Origin: a virus
Virus record (IMG/VR): IMGVR_UViG_3300032265_001645
Span: 1 to 57,279 of that record
Length of the DNA stretch: 57,279 nt
Strand: one strand, 5' to 3'
The first letter of the stretch is position 1; the number at the start of each line of letters is the position of its first letter. Shown here in pieces: positions 48,949 to 56,472 of the stretch. The position numbers and the translations under genes were made by a program. The notes under the pieces are model-generated. The model made no database searches. It saw only the letters and a program-made list of their open reading frames with translations, and had not been told where the DNA came from.

Positions 48949-48982
48949 ATTGGCTCCTTACCTTAGGGAAGTATTATAGGGG

Positions 48983-49192
48983 TTAGCCTTCTTCTCTGCC
49001 CCACTTAACCCTGTTCCAAACTCGCTCATGGTAGTAGTACAGCGCAGTTTTTGTTAAGACCTCAAACCCCGCAATTGAAGCGGCGGTTATTGGTTTATGG
49101 GTAATCAATAAAGATAAAACAAAAGTATCGAACGTACCAATTACTCTCCAAGTAATGGCTTTTATCCCAGACCTTTGTTTTGTTACCTTCAC
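48983..49192 (-). CDS. DUF2061-like small membrane protein
   Basis: 69 residues. GIKAITWRVIGTFDTFVLSL, LITHKPITAASIAGFEVLTK and YYYHERVWNRVKWGRE match the DUF2061 pattern: R-x-K-x-x-x-W-R, two short hydrophobic helices, then H-E-R-x-W-x-x-x-x-W-G. Function of the family is unknown. It overlaps the APS-kinase fusion gene by 4 nt. Confidence 0.75.
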   Translation of the reverse strand: MKVTKQRSGIKAITWRVIGTFDTFVLSLLITHKPITAASIAGFEVLTKTALYYYHERVWNRVKWGREEG

Positions 49193-49935
49193 AGCCCCAT
49201 TTCCCTGCGCCTCTGAGTAGCTGATATAGCGTGTATATCTGCTCCCAGGTCTACTTGCTCAATCCTGTACCCCACATCACGGCCATATACAATATTGGTA
49301 ATGTTGGGGACTTTCATAATAAATGATCCGGGTACTCCGGAAACAATATGCTCAGCAACTTGCTGATACGGTAACGGATCTTTTTCCGACGTTCCATGCG
49401 TATCTCTGACCGCAATAAGAACTTGATCTGTTCTCTCATGCGCTTTCTCCAATAACGCTTGATGGCCTTCATGCCAAGGTTGATACCTACCAAGAAGAAG
49501 AGTAGTAGGGGCCTTCCAGTCATGAAGATTAGAAGTAAATATAATATTGTTTACGTGAGCTTTTGAGTCAAAGGTTTCAAACTTATAGTCAAAGACTGCG
49601 GGGGTTTCCCACATCTTATTGGTATCTTCAAAACGACCTTCTTTAATGGTGTCCATCCAAACCAGGATATCGGATTTACCAAATGCCTCACGAGTTGTTT
49701 GTGTTGGGCATATAAAGTCAACTACTACATCTAAGCCCTGTCCAGACAATAGGCGGGCCATCTCTCCCATACGGCGGGCATGTTCTTTGCGATCTTCAGG
49801 AGTAAACCCAAGATCAGAGTTAATAGTAGAGCGTACGTAATCGGCGTTTAAATGTACTGCGTTAATACGGCCGGCTAGTTCTGTAGCCAGGGTTGTTTTA
49901 CCTGACCCAGGCAACCCAATAATCTGAATGATCAT
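49189..49935 (-). CDS. APS kinase-like domain fused to a nucleotidylyltransferase domain
   Basis: 248 residues. The N-terminal half has the P-loop GLPGSGKT (7-14), then LNADYVRSTINSDLGF and EDRKEHARRMGEMA, and VVDFICPTQTTREAF, the APS-kinase order; APS kinase makes PAPS from APS and ATP. From about 145 a second domain shows LLLGRYQPWHEGHQALLEKA with HxGH (155-158), and ISATQRRR (237-244), the NadM/NadR-type nucleotidylyltransferase marks. Such fusions occur in other phages. The kinase could supply PAPS to the sulfotransferase encoded about 2 kb downstream. The transferase substrate is unknown. Stop and start overlap both neighbours. Confidence 0.75.
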   Translation of the reverse strand: MIIQIIGLPGSGKTTLATELAGRINAVHLNADYVRSTINSDLGFTPEDRKEHARRMGEMARLLSGQGLDVVVDFICPTQTTREAFGKSDILVWMDTIKEGRFEDTNKMWETPAVFDYKFETFDSKAHVNNIIFTSNLHDWKAPTTLLLGRYQPWHEGHQALLEKAHERTDQVLIAVRDTHGTSEKDPLPYQQVAEHIVSGVPGSFIMKVPNITNIVYGRDVGYRIEQVDLGADIHAISATQRRREMGL

Positions 49936-50492
49936 TGAAACTTACTCCAAACTTCTTCAGTAATTTCTTTTCTAATCACTGATAGGTATGAAGGGCCTTT
50001 AGTAATGTACCAGTGTTCTGGCTCAACATAGTGAAAGAATATCATGGTAACTTTATTATTAAGCGGATTCGTAAACTCTTCCCGCCAGTGCTCTTGGTCG
50101 TTACCGTAATAGGCTAGTGCCTCATTCTCCTGCAACGTATAGGGTTTTCCCTCTACCCAAAGCTCCCAGGGTGTAACCTGAGACACGCACATGTCTAGTG
50201 TATAAGTACAGGCGTTATCATCTTTGTGGCTCGTCAACCTTGCTTTAGGGGTTTTATACATAGCGCACAAAGAATATGACGGAACTAGTGTTGGGCTATT
50301 AAAAGCCTCTCTAGCTACAGGCAATAACTGTTTGGCAATGTCGTCTAAAAATCCATCTTTACCTAGTAAATATCTTCCAAAACCATCAGACCATTCTAGG
50401 GTAGCTTTATCTCTTGAGTCTAAATAGCTACGTAAAGCGGTATAGGTATCTTCATCAAGTATGTCTTTAATTAGTTTAGGGTCTGGTCTCAT
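49932..50492 (-). CDS. 2-oxoglutarate/Fe(II) oxygenase-like protein (first)
   Basis: 186 residues from ATG 50492, which has GGTGGG upstream. The segment RLTSHKDDNACTYTLDMCVS (H89, D91), then LQENEALAYYGNDQEHWREE (H135) and VTMIFFHYVE fits the double-stranded beta-helix of 2OG-Fe(II) dioxygenases (HxD...H). Such enzymes hydroxylate Pro, Lys, other residues or nucleobases. Compared with the second oxygenase it is shorter in the C-terminal strands. It probably acts with its neighbour, since the genes overlap by 4 nt. Confidence 0.65.
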   Translation of the reverse strand: MRPDPKLIKDILDEDTYTALRSYLDSRDKATLEWSDGFGRYLLGKDGFLDDIAKQLLPVAREAFNSPTLVPSYSLCAMYKTPKARLTSHKDDNACTYTLDMCVSQVTPWELWVEGKPYTLQENEALAYYGNDQEHWREEFTNPLNNKVTMIFFHYVEPEHWYITKGPSYLSVIRKEITEEVWSKFQ

Positions 50493-51100
50493 ATGTCCCA
50501 CCAACCAACTACAGCATATCTTGTTCCAGATACTACGGGGTGCACAGTATGTGTATACACATAGTTAGACGGAAACATAATCATTTCATTTGCCTGAGGT
50601 TTGATCTTTAGACCAAACTTGGTAAACTCAATTTCTCCACCCTCATAATCATCATTAAGATAAAAGCTCATAGATACTGTTCTTGGGTAAACAGTTGAGT
50701 CGTCAAAATGGTTTACGAAGTGCCCATCTTTTCCGTATTTAAGGATTTGCCACCCTTCCGAAACCTTCCACTGCTGTGCAGCATATAAGTCTAGGTAATG
50801 GTTGATAGGGCCATAAAGATTGTCGTTTAAAAAGTTATGGACTGATGATGTCCCCAAAGAAAACACATTAACAAGGTTTGGATCCAAGTCAAATTTTGGC
50901 AAAGAAATGACGTTGCAGTCTCTCACAGCTCTATTCTTTTTTGGTGTTGGATCGTTAGCGCTATCAGACTGCGTCCCAGAATTCCAAGATAATTGACCAA
51001 TTTCAACCAAAGATTCTAAGTCAGTTATAAAACCTTTTGGGTCTTCCAAGACGTCTGTGTAGCGTACGATTCCTGGAGCAAGATCTTCAAACCTGTACAT
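50489..51100 (-). CDS. 2-oxoglutarate/Fe(II) oxygenase, prolyl-4-hydroxylase-like (second)
   Basis: 203 residues. HFDDST gives H131 and D133; VHPVVSGTRYAVVGWW gives the distal His (H187) and the 2OG-binding Arg (R194). The EGGEIEFTKFG and KPQANEMIMFPS strands are typical of prolyl 4-hydroxylase-like enzymes. All metal and cosubstrate ligands seem present. It overlaps the first oxygenase. The natural target may be a Pro-rich fibre protein such as that at 52183-52842. Confidence 0.8.
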   Translation of the reverse strand: MYRFEDLAPGIVRYTDVLEDPKGFITDLESLVEIGQLSWNSGTQSDSANDPTPKKNRAVRDCNVISLPKFDLDPNLVNVFSLGTSSVHNFLNDNLYGPINHYLDLYAAQQWKVSEGWQILKYGKDGHFVNHFDDSTVYPRTVSMSFYLNDDYEGGEIEFTKFGLKIKPQANEMIMFPSNYVYTHTVHPVVSGTRYAVVGWWDI

Positions 51101-51350
51101 CTATTGCTCCCCACTTTCCAACTGGACACTCTGCATTAGCCATTTTTGTTTTTAGCTTCATTACGCACCCACATTTTTTGCATTGGGTGGTTAGCTTAAT
51201 GTACTCTGGACATTGTTTACAGATAGAAAATCTAGCCTCAGAATCCTCTTCTGGTACCCACTGAGTATTAGGATTTACTACGTCCCACGGCCTAGTATCG
51301 CCAAGAGTTTTTTTATACCTTTGTAGAACTGTTAGTTTTTCATCTGACAT
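51087..51350 (-). CDS. Zinc-ribbon protein in the modification block
   Basis: 87 residues from ATG 51350, with AGGGG seven bases upstream. ICKQCPEYIKLTTQCKKCGC and a later AECPVGKW place four to six Cys in a zinc ribbon. Similar proteins often accompany 2OG oxygenase and sulfotransferase-type genes in phages. It overlaps both neighbours by 11-14 nt. Probably an adaptor. Confidence 0.65.
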   Translation of the reverse strand: MSDEKLTVLQRYKKTLGDTRPWDVVNPNTQWVPEEDSEARFSICKQCPEYIKLTTQCKKCGCVMKLKTKMANAECPVGKWGAIDVQV

Positions 51351-52146
51351 TTGAGTGCCCCTCACCATTATATACGTACTCGTACAACTCAAAATCAAGA
51401 AGGTTTAGCTCTAAGAACCTTTCTACCTCGCTATCAGAAAGCTTTTCTTTAAGCATTCCGGTAGTAAAAGTTCCATCTTTTAACTTAACTTCTGACTGAT
51501 TAACCTTAAATATTGGAGTGCTTAAGGTTTTAAATCTTAGATCTGGATAGTGTGTATTGTACCACCCAACAAGCCTAGATATAAAAACGTTTATATTATT
51601 TGTAGTGTTAACGATCTCAAAGCTGTCTACACAGGATTTGACCAGGTTAAAGTCTATTTCTATATCTTTTAAGTACCATTGTTTTGACCGTGTCAAGTAG
51701 TCAGACTCTTCGTCTGTTGGTATGTCCTTAAACATATTAGTCTCTGGCTCAGAGCAGATAAACTTTGATTGTATATTTCTGTGTGGTATATACACTGGGT
51801 CGTCAAATAGGTAGTGCTTTAAACGATCTTCCATAGAGTCAAGGTTTGTGTACTCAGGCCTAGAAAACAAAACCCTATCATAGATATACAAAAAGTTACT
51901 GATTGCTCTATCTAAAGGGTCCCTAACAACTGTAGCAACTGAAAGGTTTTCTAGCTTTGAGATTGGGTACCTACCCAAATGGCCTTGAATAAAGGCATAC
52001 TCAGAAGAAACATCGCTGTGAGGAGGTGGTGACGGTGGATATTTTGGCAGGTTGTTAGTGATCAAAAACTGTGCAAAGTTCACGCCTACAGTCATACCAG
52101 CAGTTTTGGGTATGTGTAAAAAGTACAGCTGCTTATTTATCTCCAT
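51340..52146 (-). CDS. Sulfotransferase
   Basis: 268 residues from ATG 52146 behind AGGA. FLHIPKTAGMTV (9-20) is the 5'-phosphosulfate loop and TVVRDPLDRAISNF (72-85) the 3'-phosphate motif with Arg and Ser, so the enzyme uses PAPS as donor. The rest is helical with a GHLGRY segment near 55-60. It moves a sulfate group onto a hydroxyl of sugar or protein. The APS-kinase-like domain is encoded in the same block. The C-terminal region is diverged, so the acceptor cannot be predicted. Confidence 0.8.
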   Translation of the reverse strand: MEINKQLYFLHIPKTAGMTVGVNFAQFLITNNLPKYPPSPPPHSDVSSEYAFIQGHLGRYPISKLENLSVATVVRDPLDRAISNFLYIYDRVLFSRPEYTNLDSMEDRLKHYLFDDPVYIPHRNIQSKFICSEPETNMFKDIPTDEESDYLTRSKQWYLKDIEIDFNLVKSCVDSFEIVNTTNNINVFISRLVGWYNTHYPDLRFKTLSTPIFKVNQSEVKLKDGTFTTGMLKEKLSDSEVERFLELNLLDFELYEYVYNGEGHSNVR

Positions 52147-52182
52147 AGGATTTCCTTCTTGTGCGCTCACTTAATAAGTATA

Positions 52183-52842
52183 TCATGTAGAAGTATATCC
52201 CTGAAAATTGCCGCAGTTATCGTAGACGCAGACATTGTATCCGCAAGGCACGAAGTGAACGTTTCCATTGTATACGCATGGTGCTGGACCAGGACTAGGA
52301 CTAGGAGTAGGAGTAGGGGTTGGCTGCGGGGTAGGGGTAGGTACGGGAGAAGGTACGTTAATAGAAGGTACGCAATAACCAAACACAGGTAGTAGAGGTA
52401 CTGCACCGTCATAAATTTGAAAGTTTACGCACTGCCCTGCAAACTGACCCGCAAAAATTGTTACGGAGTTGATGTCAAAGCTATAGCTTAAATATGAACC
52501 ATTTCCTGTAACATTTGTAATTGCTTGCGGAAAGTGTCCAGACCAAGTAAATGAAGTACTGCCATTGTTTCCTTGAAGCCCTCCCAGATAGCCCAGTTGA
52601 ACTGGATCTGGTGTAGGAGTAGGAGTAGGGGTTGGAGTCGGCGTTGGTGTAGGAGTCGGCGTTGGTGTAGGAGTAGGCGTTGGTGTAGGAGTCGGTGTAG
52701 GAGTAGATACAGAAAAAAATGATCTCCAAGTTCCATTTACCTTAATAAACGAGGCGGAAGAAGTTCTCCAAGCACCATTAACTTTAACGTAAGGATTAGA
52801 GGCAGTTCTCCAAGCACCACTTACTTTTATACTCTCGGGCAT
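52183..52842 (-). CDS. Tail-fibre-like protein with VKVNGAWR repeats and Pro-Thr rod
   Basis: 219 residues. The N-terminus repeats IKVSGAWRTAS, VKVNGAWRTSS and IKVNGTWRS, a unit common in phage fibre and baseplate-attached proteins. Then comes a PT run (about 47-79), a beta domain (80-160), another Pro/Thr/Ser part and a Cys-rich end with six Cys. It probably protrudes from the virion. A Pro-rich rod next to two prolyl-hydroxylase-like genes makes it the natural candidate substrate. Confidence 0.7.
   Translation of the reverse strand: MPESIKVSGAWRTASNPYVKVNGAWRTSSASFIKVNGTWRSFFSVSTPTPTPTPTPTPTPTPTPTPTPTPTPTPTPTPDPVQLGYLGGLQGNNGSTSFTWSGHFPQAITNVTGNGSYLSYSFDINSVTIFAGQFAGQCVNFQIYDGAVPLLPVFGYCVPSINVPSPVPTPTPQPTPTPTPSPSPGPAPCVYNGNVHFVPCGYNVCVYDNCGNFQGYTST
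52612..52707 (-). repeat. Pro-Thr tandem repeats in coding sequence
   Basis: About 16 copies of a 6-base unit encoding Pro-Thr (ACNCCN on the minus strand, with variable third bases). Likely hypervariable in copy number between relatives through slippage. Other reading frames of the repeat give false Leu/Tyr-rich frames. Confidence 0.85.
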
Positions 52843-53039
52843 CAGCTATACTGAACCCAAATATCTCCATCTGCCCCATCGCCGGATGTTGGTGCGGAAG
52901 TGGAGGCGTAGATATTTCTAAGCGCGCCAACAGTTACAGTTGTAGGTGAAGTAACCTTTGTAGCTGTTGTATTAAGAATTATATTTGAATTCTCACGACC
53001 AGCGCCCTCGCTGGATTCTGGGAAGGTTCTTTTAGACAT
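52842..53039 (-). CDS. 65-residue fibre-associated protein
   Basis: Ser/Thr/Ala-rich. The C-terminus YASTSAPTSGDGADGDIWVQYS resembles the end of phage tail-fibre or capsid-decorating proteins (GDGADGDIWVQ motif). Overlaps neighbours by one base each, so translation is coupled along the fibre genes. Confidence 0.6.
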   Translation of the reverse strand: MSKRTFPESSEGAGRENSNIILNTTATKVTSPTTVTVGALRNIYASTSAPTSGDGADGDIWVQYS

Positions 53040-53383
53040 TATACTAACTGACTTCCAAATGCGTGGAATGTTAAGGAGCTAGATGTACCAGACGCTACAT
53101 AAACTGTGTCATAAGCGCCAAGGGTTAAGCCAATAGTAAGTGTCTGCGTAGTATTAGCTGTAATAGGCATTTGATAAATAAGTGCATTTGCTGTAGATGC
53201 TGCGGCAGGTGAAGAGCCGGTAGCCTTGCATACGTATACTGTAGCTGTTGCTGAAGAGCTTGTGGTGTTGCAAATAGCGATAGTAGACATTACGGTCTGA
53301 GTAGCCGCAGGTGTGGCGTATAGTGTTGCGTTAGATCCTGCAGGTGTAGCTTGACCTAAAATTAGATAGCTTGCGGTGGCCAT
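53039..53383 (-). CDS. Virion-surface beta protein
   Basis: 114 residues, Thr/Ala/Ser-rich, with strands such as TATVYVCKATG and TLTIGLTLGAYDTVYVASGT. A compact beta sandwich fits a decoration or fibre-tip protein. One base overlap on either side. No catalytic motif. Confidence 0.55.
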   Translation of the reverse strand: MATASYLILGQATPAGSNATLYATPAATQTVMSTIAICNTTSSSATATVYVCKATGSSPAAASTANALIYQMPITANTTQTLTIGLTLGAYDTVYVASGTSSSLTFHAFGSQLV

Positions 53384-54444
53384 TATTGCTCCTGTAACTT
53401 TGCGGTGTAATGACTAATATTAACGGCTAAGCGTTCATTAGTCGGGTCTAAACTATAAGCAATTTTACCCTGTTCTAGAGCAATTTCATACTTCCCCAGG
53501 TTATAAGAGGATATGGCTAAATAATCGTTTGGTAAAGATCCCCAAGCCCATGGCTCACAGAAGTAGTCTAAACTTTTGGTCTCTATATCTAGAGCTTTCT
53601 TAGCCCACTCTCTACACATAACCCAGTCTTCTTTGTTGTAATAATACTCGGTAAGCTTTACCGCACACTCTCTACGAATAGGGTCTTCTTGATATCCCTT
53701 TGTCCACCAAATAACTGCGTTATCTGGATCGCACTCTCCAAGGTATCTGTAGGAAGCTGCGCGTTGAGCTTTCCACCAGGCCTTAGGTAATGAGAGGTGG
53801 CGCTTAAATTCTTCCGCAGCATCTTCATATGATCTGTAAAAGTAAAGTTCACGTGCGTAGTAAAAAGCGCACCTATCATCATCTGGGTTTTCTTTAGCGG
53901 CCTCTTGTAGTAGGGGCAAGTACTGCCCACGAGATTTATCATCATCGGGATGGTGCTCGATCTGTAGATCTACCCATCCGGTAGTCTCTTCGATTCTGTA
54001 GGGTTCCGGCATTTCATGTATTGGATATACCCAACGGTAACCGTTGCGAGCGTGGATTCTAAAACCGCTGAACTGCATGCCCGGTGATCCGTCAGGATTC
54101 CAGCTTGTAGTAAATAGGTATCGTGGACGAGTCCATTTGTTTGTGTTGGCAACCTCTAAATGTTGGCGCCAACCAGGAACTAGAGTTTCATCTAGATCAA
54201 GAGCAATGCAATAATCAATATCACTGGGTATAAGAGACAGGCTAGCATTGCGAGCATCATCAAACCTCCAAGGTTTTACACTAATTGTGTGGCACACAAT
54301 GCCTAGTGACTTAGCTAACTCTACCGTATTATCTGTGGATCCGGTATCAGCTATAAGGAGATAGTCAGCTTCTATAGCTGATTCATACCAACGTTCAATA
54401 AACTGCTCTTCATTCAGAGCAATTGCGTATACTGCTACTTTCAT
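53383..54444 (-). CDS. GT2-family glycosyltransferase with TPR-like C-terminal repeats
   Basis: 353 residues behind GGGGG. VAVYAIALNEEQFIERWYES, LLIADTGSTDNT and CIALDLDETL give the GT-A fold with the metal-binding acidic motif (D-L-D). The C-terminal half has helical repeats (CAFYYARELYFYRSYEDAAE, WWTKGYQEDPIRRECA) that resemble TPR units for protein binding. It transfers a sugar to an acceptor, possibly a virion protein. Lies between two fibre-like genes. Confidence 0.8.
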   Translation of the reverse strand: MKVAVYAIALNEEQFIERWYESAIEADYLLIADTGSTDNTVELAKSLGIVCHTISVKPWRFDDARNASLSLIPSDIDYCIALDLDETLVPGWRQHLEVANTNKWTRPRYLFTTSWNPDGSPGMQFSGFRIHARNGYRWVYPIHEMPEPYRIEETTGWVDLQIEHHPDDDKSRGQYLPLLQEAAKENPDDDRCAFYYARELYFYRSYEDAAEEFKRHLSLPKAWWKAQRAASYRYLGECDPDNAVIWWTKGYQEDPIRRECAVKLTEYYYNKEDWVMCREWAKKALDIETKSLDYFCEPWAWGSLPNDYLAISSYNLGKYEIALEQGKIAYSLDPTNERLAVNISHYTAKLQEQ

Positions 54445-54462
54445 GCGCCCCCGCTTAGTATA

Positions 54463-55320
54463 TTAGAGACCGGCTCCAGCTAGGTTAGCCATAATCTGGC
54501 GACCGTAGATAAGTGAACCATCTCCAGGAGCGGTAAATAGATAGATACTGCGCCCACCAATAGCCTGTGTAGGAGTAACGTTATTATGCCATGAAACGCC
54601 AGACCAAGTAATAGCAGGTGTAGATGTAAAAGCTGTTCCAGAAGCAATAGATCCAGTTGTTGCAGCAGATAGAGTGACTACGTTGTTTGATACGGAAGTT
54701 ACATATGTGCTTGCAGCAAGACCTGTGCATGTGGCATTTGTACCACTGCCGCTTAAAGTTACAATATTAGCTACGCTTGTAAGTGGAAGAGCTGTAACTC
54801 CAATTGGCCAAGTAGAGTTAGTTGGCGTAAATGTAAAGGAAGTGCCTTTAAATAGATCACGATTAATAGCGTTTGATAGGGTTATTTGATTAAATCCTAC
54901 AGAAAATACAGTGGTAGCGTTAGGAATTCCTACGCCAGATACGGTTAAACCAGAAACAATTCCCGCAGTGCTTGAAACGTTAATAACTGTACTACCAGAA
55001 GCTGCCACCGAATCTGTTGTTAAAACAGATATAGATGCGGCTACAGTGGTGCTTACAGTAAGCGTTGGCACATAAATCTCAGCATACCAGGTAGAACCAT
55101 AAGTTGTGCTAGAGGGGGCGGACCAAGAAAGGGTAGTTGTCTGGCCTGTTGGGATAGATGCGTAAACATACCCACCCGTTTGGTATGCGCCAAGAGACTG
55201 TGTAGAGCCTACAAAACCTGTTGCAAGTAGCTGCCCGCCAACTCCGTTGTAAGTAATGCCAGCGTTAATATATGCCTGTGCACTCTTTTGAAATGGCTGA
55301 GGATATGTTGTAAGACCCAT
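54463..55320 (-). CDS. Fibre/adhesin-like protein with internal duplication
   Basis: 285 residues, Thr/Ser/Gly-rich, mostly beta. Two similar internal stretches occur: GIPNATTVFSVGFNQITLSN then FTFTP, and LAASTYVTSVSNNVVTLSAA then FTSTP. The end (WSGVSWHNNVTPTQAIGGRS, YLFTAPGDGS) parallels the ends of the two next genes on its right, so they seem related. It is a likely receptor-binding or decorating protein. Confidence 0.6.
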   Translation of the reverse strand: MGLTTYPQPFQKSAQAYINAGITYNGVGGQLLATGFVGSTQSLGAYQTGGYVYASIPTGQTTTLSWSAPSSTTYGSTWYAEIYVPTLTVSTTVAASISVLTTDSVAASGSTVINVSSTAGIVSGLTVSGVGIPNATTVFSVGFNQITLSNAINRDLFKGTSFTFTPTNSTWPIGVTALPLTSVANIVTLSGSGTNATCTGLAASTYVTSVSNNVVTLSAATTGSIASGTAFTSTPAITWSGVSWHNNVTPTQAIGGRSIYLFTAPGDGSLIYGRQIMANLAGAGL

Positions 55321-55775
55321 TAGTAGTTCACCAATACCTTTGCTTTAACGTTAAGTCCATCAAGAGTGTAGAACTGGTAAACCGCATATGTTGTTGGTCC
55401 AGATGGAGCAGATCCACCGTCCCAAACAAGAGAGGTTCCTGAGGCTGGGGATGTGATTGCAAAGTTAAGGATTTGCCCTGAAGTATTAGGCACATACTCT
55501 ACAGTCCAAACAGCAGCAATAGCTGAAGATGTGGTTGTATAAGTAACGTTTCTTAGGGGAATGTAAGCCTGTGCACCAGTAAAGTTAGTTGCAATATCAA
55601 AGTTAAGTGTAATAACTGTAGAAGGTCGATTTACCTTTACGTATGGTGTTGCTAAAGGATTAACCGTTTGGCTTGAGCTAGGTGTTGCAAAAATGCTTTT
55701 TGTAGATAAAGCAATAGCAGTGTTGTACGCAGAAGTACCCGCACGGTAAAGATCAGGGTAAGATGAAAAAGGCAC
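55320..55775 (-). CDS. Fibre/adhesin-like protein
   Basis: 151 residues. Begins MPFSSYPDLYRAGTSAYNTA, similar to the opening of the 285-residue protein (MGLTTYPQPFQKSAQAYINA). A WDGGSAPSGP segment recurs in the 125-residue neighbour. Beta-rich. The stop overlaps the next start. Probably one of a set of exchangeable fibre tips. Confidence 0.6.
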   Translation of the reverse strand: MPFSSYPDLYRAGTSAYNTAIALSTKSIFATPSSSQTVNPLATPYVKVNRPSTVITLNFDIATNFTGAQAYIPLRNVTYTTTSSAIAAVWTVEYVPNTSGQILNFAITSPASGTSLVWDGGSAPSGPTTYAVYQFYTLDGLNVKAKVLVNY

Positions 55776-55783
55776 GGTACTCC

Positions 55784-56161
55784 TTAGGAAGCTAGATTAG
55801 CGTGAAACAAAGCTCCGTTAATTGAGTTACCAAAAAACGAAGTAAAGATAAGGGTAGTACGTCCAGCGGTAACAATAGATGGGGCAGAGCCGCCGTCCCA
55901 AGTTACTCCGTTAAAGGTTACGTTTTTAGTTCCGCGGTTAGCGATTTCTACGTACCAAACAGTTGGCTGGCTTGGAATACCTATAAAGTTAACTGTTGTG
56001 TCTGCTGCTATAGAGTTTAACTGAACAAACCCGCCATCGGTTGGGTTTACGTTAAAGGTTCCTGAGCAGTTTGGAAACACCTGTACCCGAGATAACTGGG
56101 CACTACTAATAGTGGCATCTTGTCCTTGAACAAGTACCCCGGGTACAGATGTAACTGACAT
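55784..56161 (-). CDS. Fibre/adhesin-like protein
   Basis: 125 residues. SVTSVPGVLVQGQDATISSA, then a beta series and WDGGSAPSIVTAGRTTLIFT near the end. The same WDGGSAPS unit as its neighbour suggests a shared fold of the C-terminal module. No catalytic residues. Confidence 0.6.
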   Translation of the reverse strand: MSVTSVPGVLVQGQDATISSAQLSRVQVFPNCSGTFNVNPTDGGFVQLNSIAADTTVNFIGIPSQPTVWYVEIANRGTKNVTFNGVTWDGGSAPSIVTAGRTTLIFTSFFGNSINGALFHANLAS

Positions 56162-56165
56162 TTAG

Positions 56166-56459
56166 TTAGTCTTCCTTCTTAGCGGATTTCTTAGGTGCTT
56201 CAAGAGCAGCCTGGATAAGCTCTACTGTAATGGCTGGATCGTTAAATCCAGCGCCATTCCAGTCAGTCTTGGTCTTGTCAAGAGTGCGTGGAGGAAACCA
56301 TACATCCCCTTCAAGAGTCCAGTTTACAGAAGGCTGTGGGTAGACGTTAGTGACGTCAACAACATCATAGATTGATGCCTGCTCACCTAGGTCCGCCACT
56401 GATGCCGCGAGAAGGTGATTAATAACCTTACCGTTTGATAGTAATGCGTAATTAGCCAT
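56166..56459 (-). CDS. Small tail-fibre accessory protein
   Basis: 97 residues. The start ANYALLSNGKVINHLLAAS is common in small proteins next to phage fibre genes. The middle has an aromatic segment (PSVNWTLEGDVWFPP), and the C-terminus is a charged helix (ALEAPKKSAKKED). May be a fibre assembly or tip protein. Confidence 0.6.
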   Translation of the reverse strand: MANYALLSNGKVINHLLAASVADLGEQASIYDVVDVTNVYPQPSVNWTLEGDVWFPPRTLDKTKTDWNGAGFNDPAITVELIQAALEAPKKSAKKED

Positions 56460-56472
56460 TTATATGCTCTCC

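Noticed and set aside
52481-52736. Tyr/Ser- and Leu-rich alternative frames in the Pro-Thr repeat
   Set aside because: They arise from the 6-base repeat in other frames; the Pro-Thr frame is framed by conserved fibre units on both sides.
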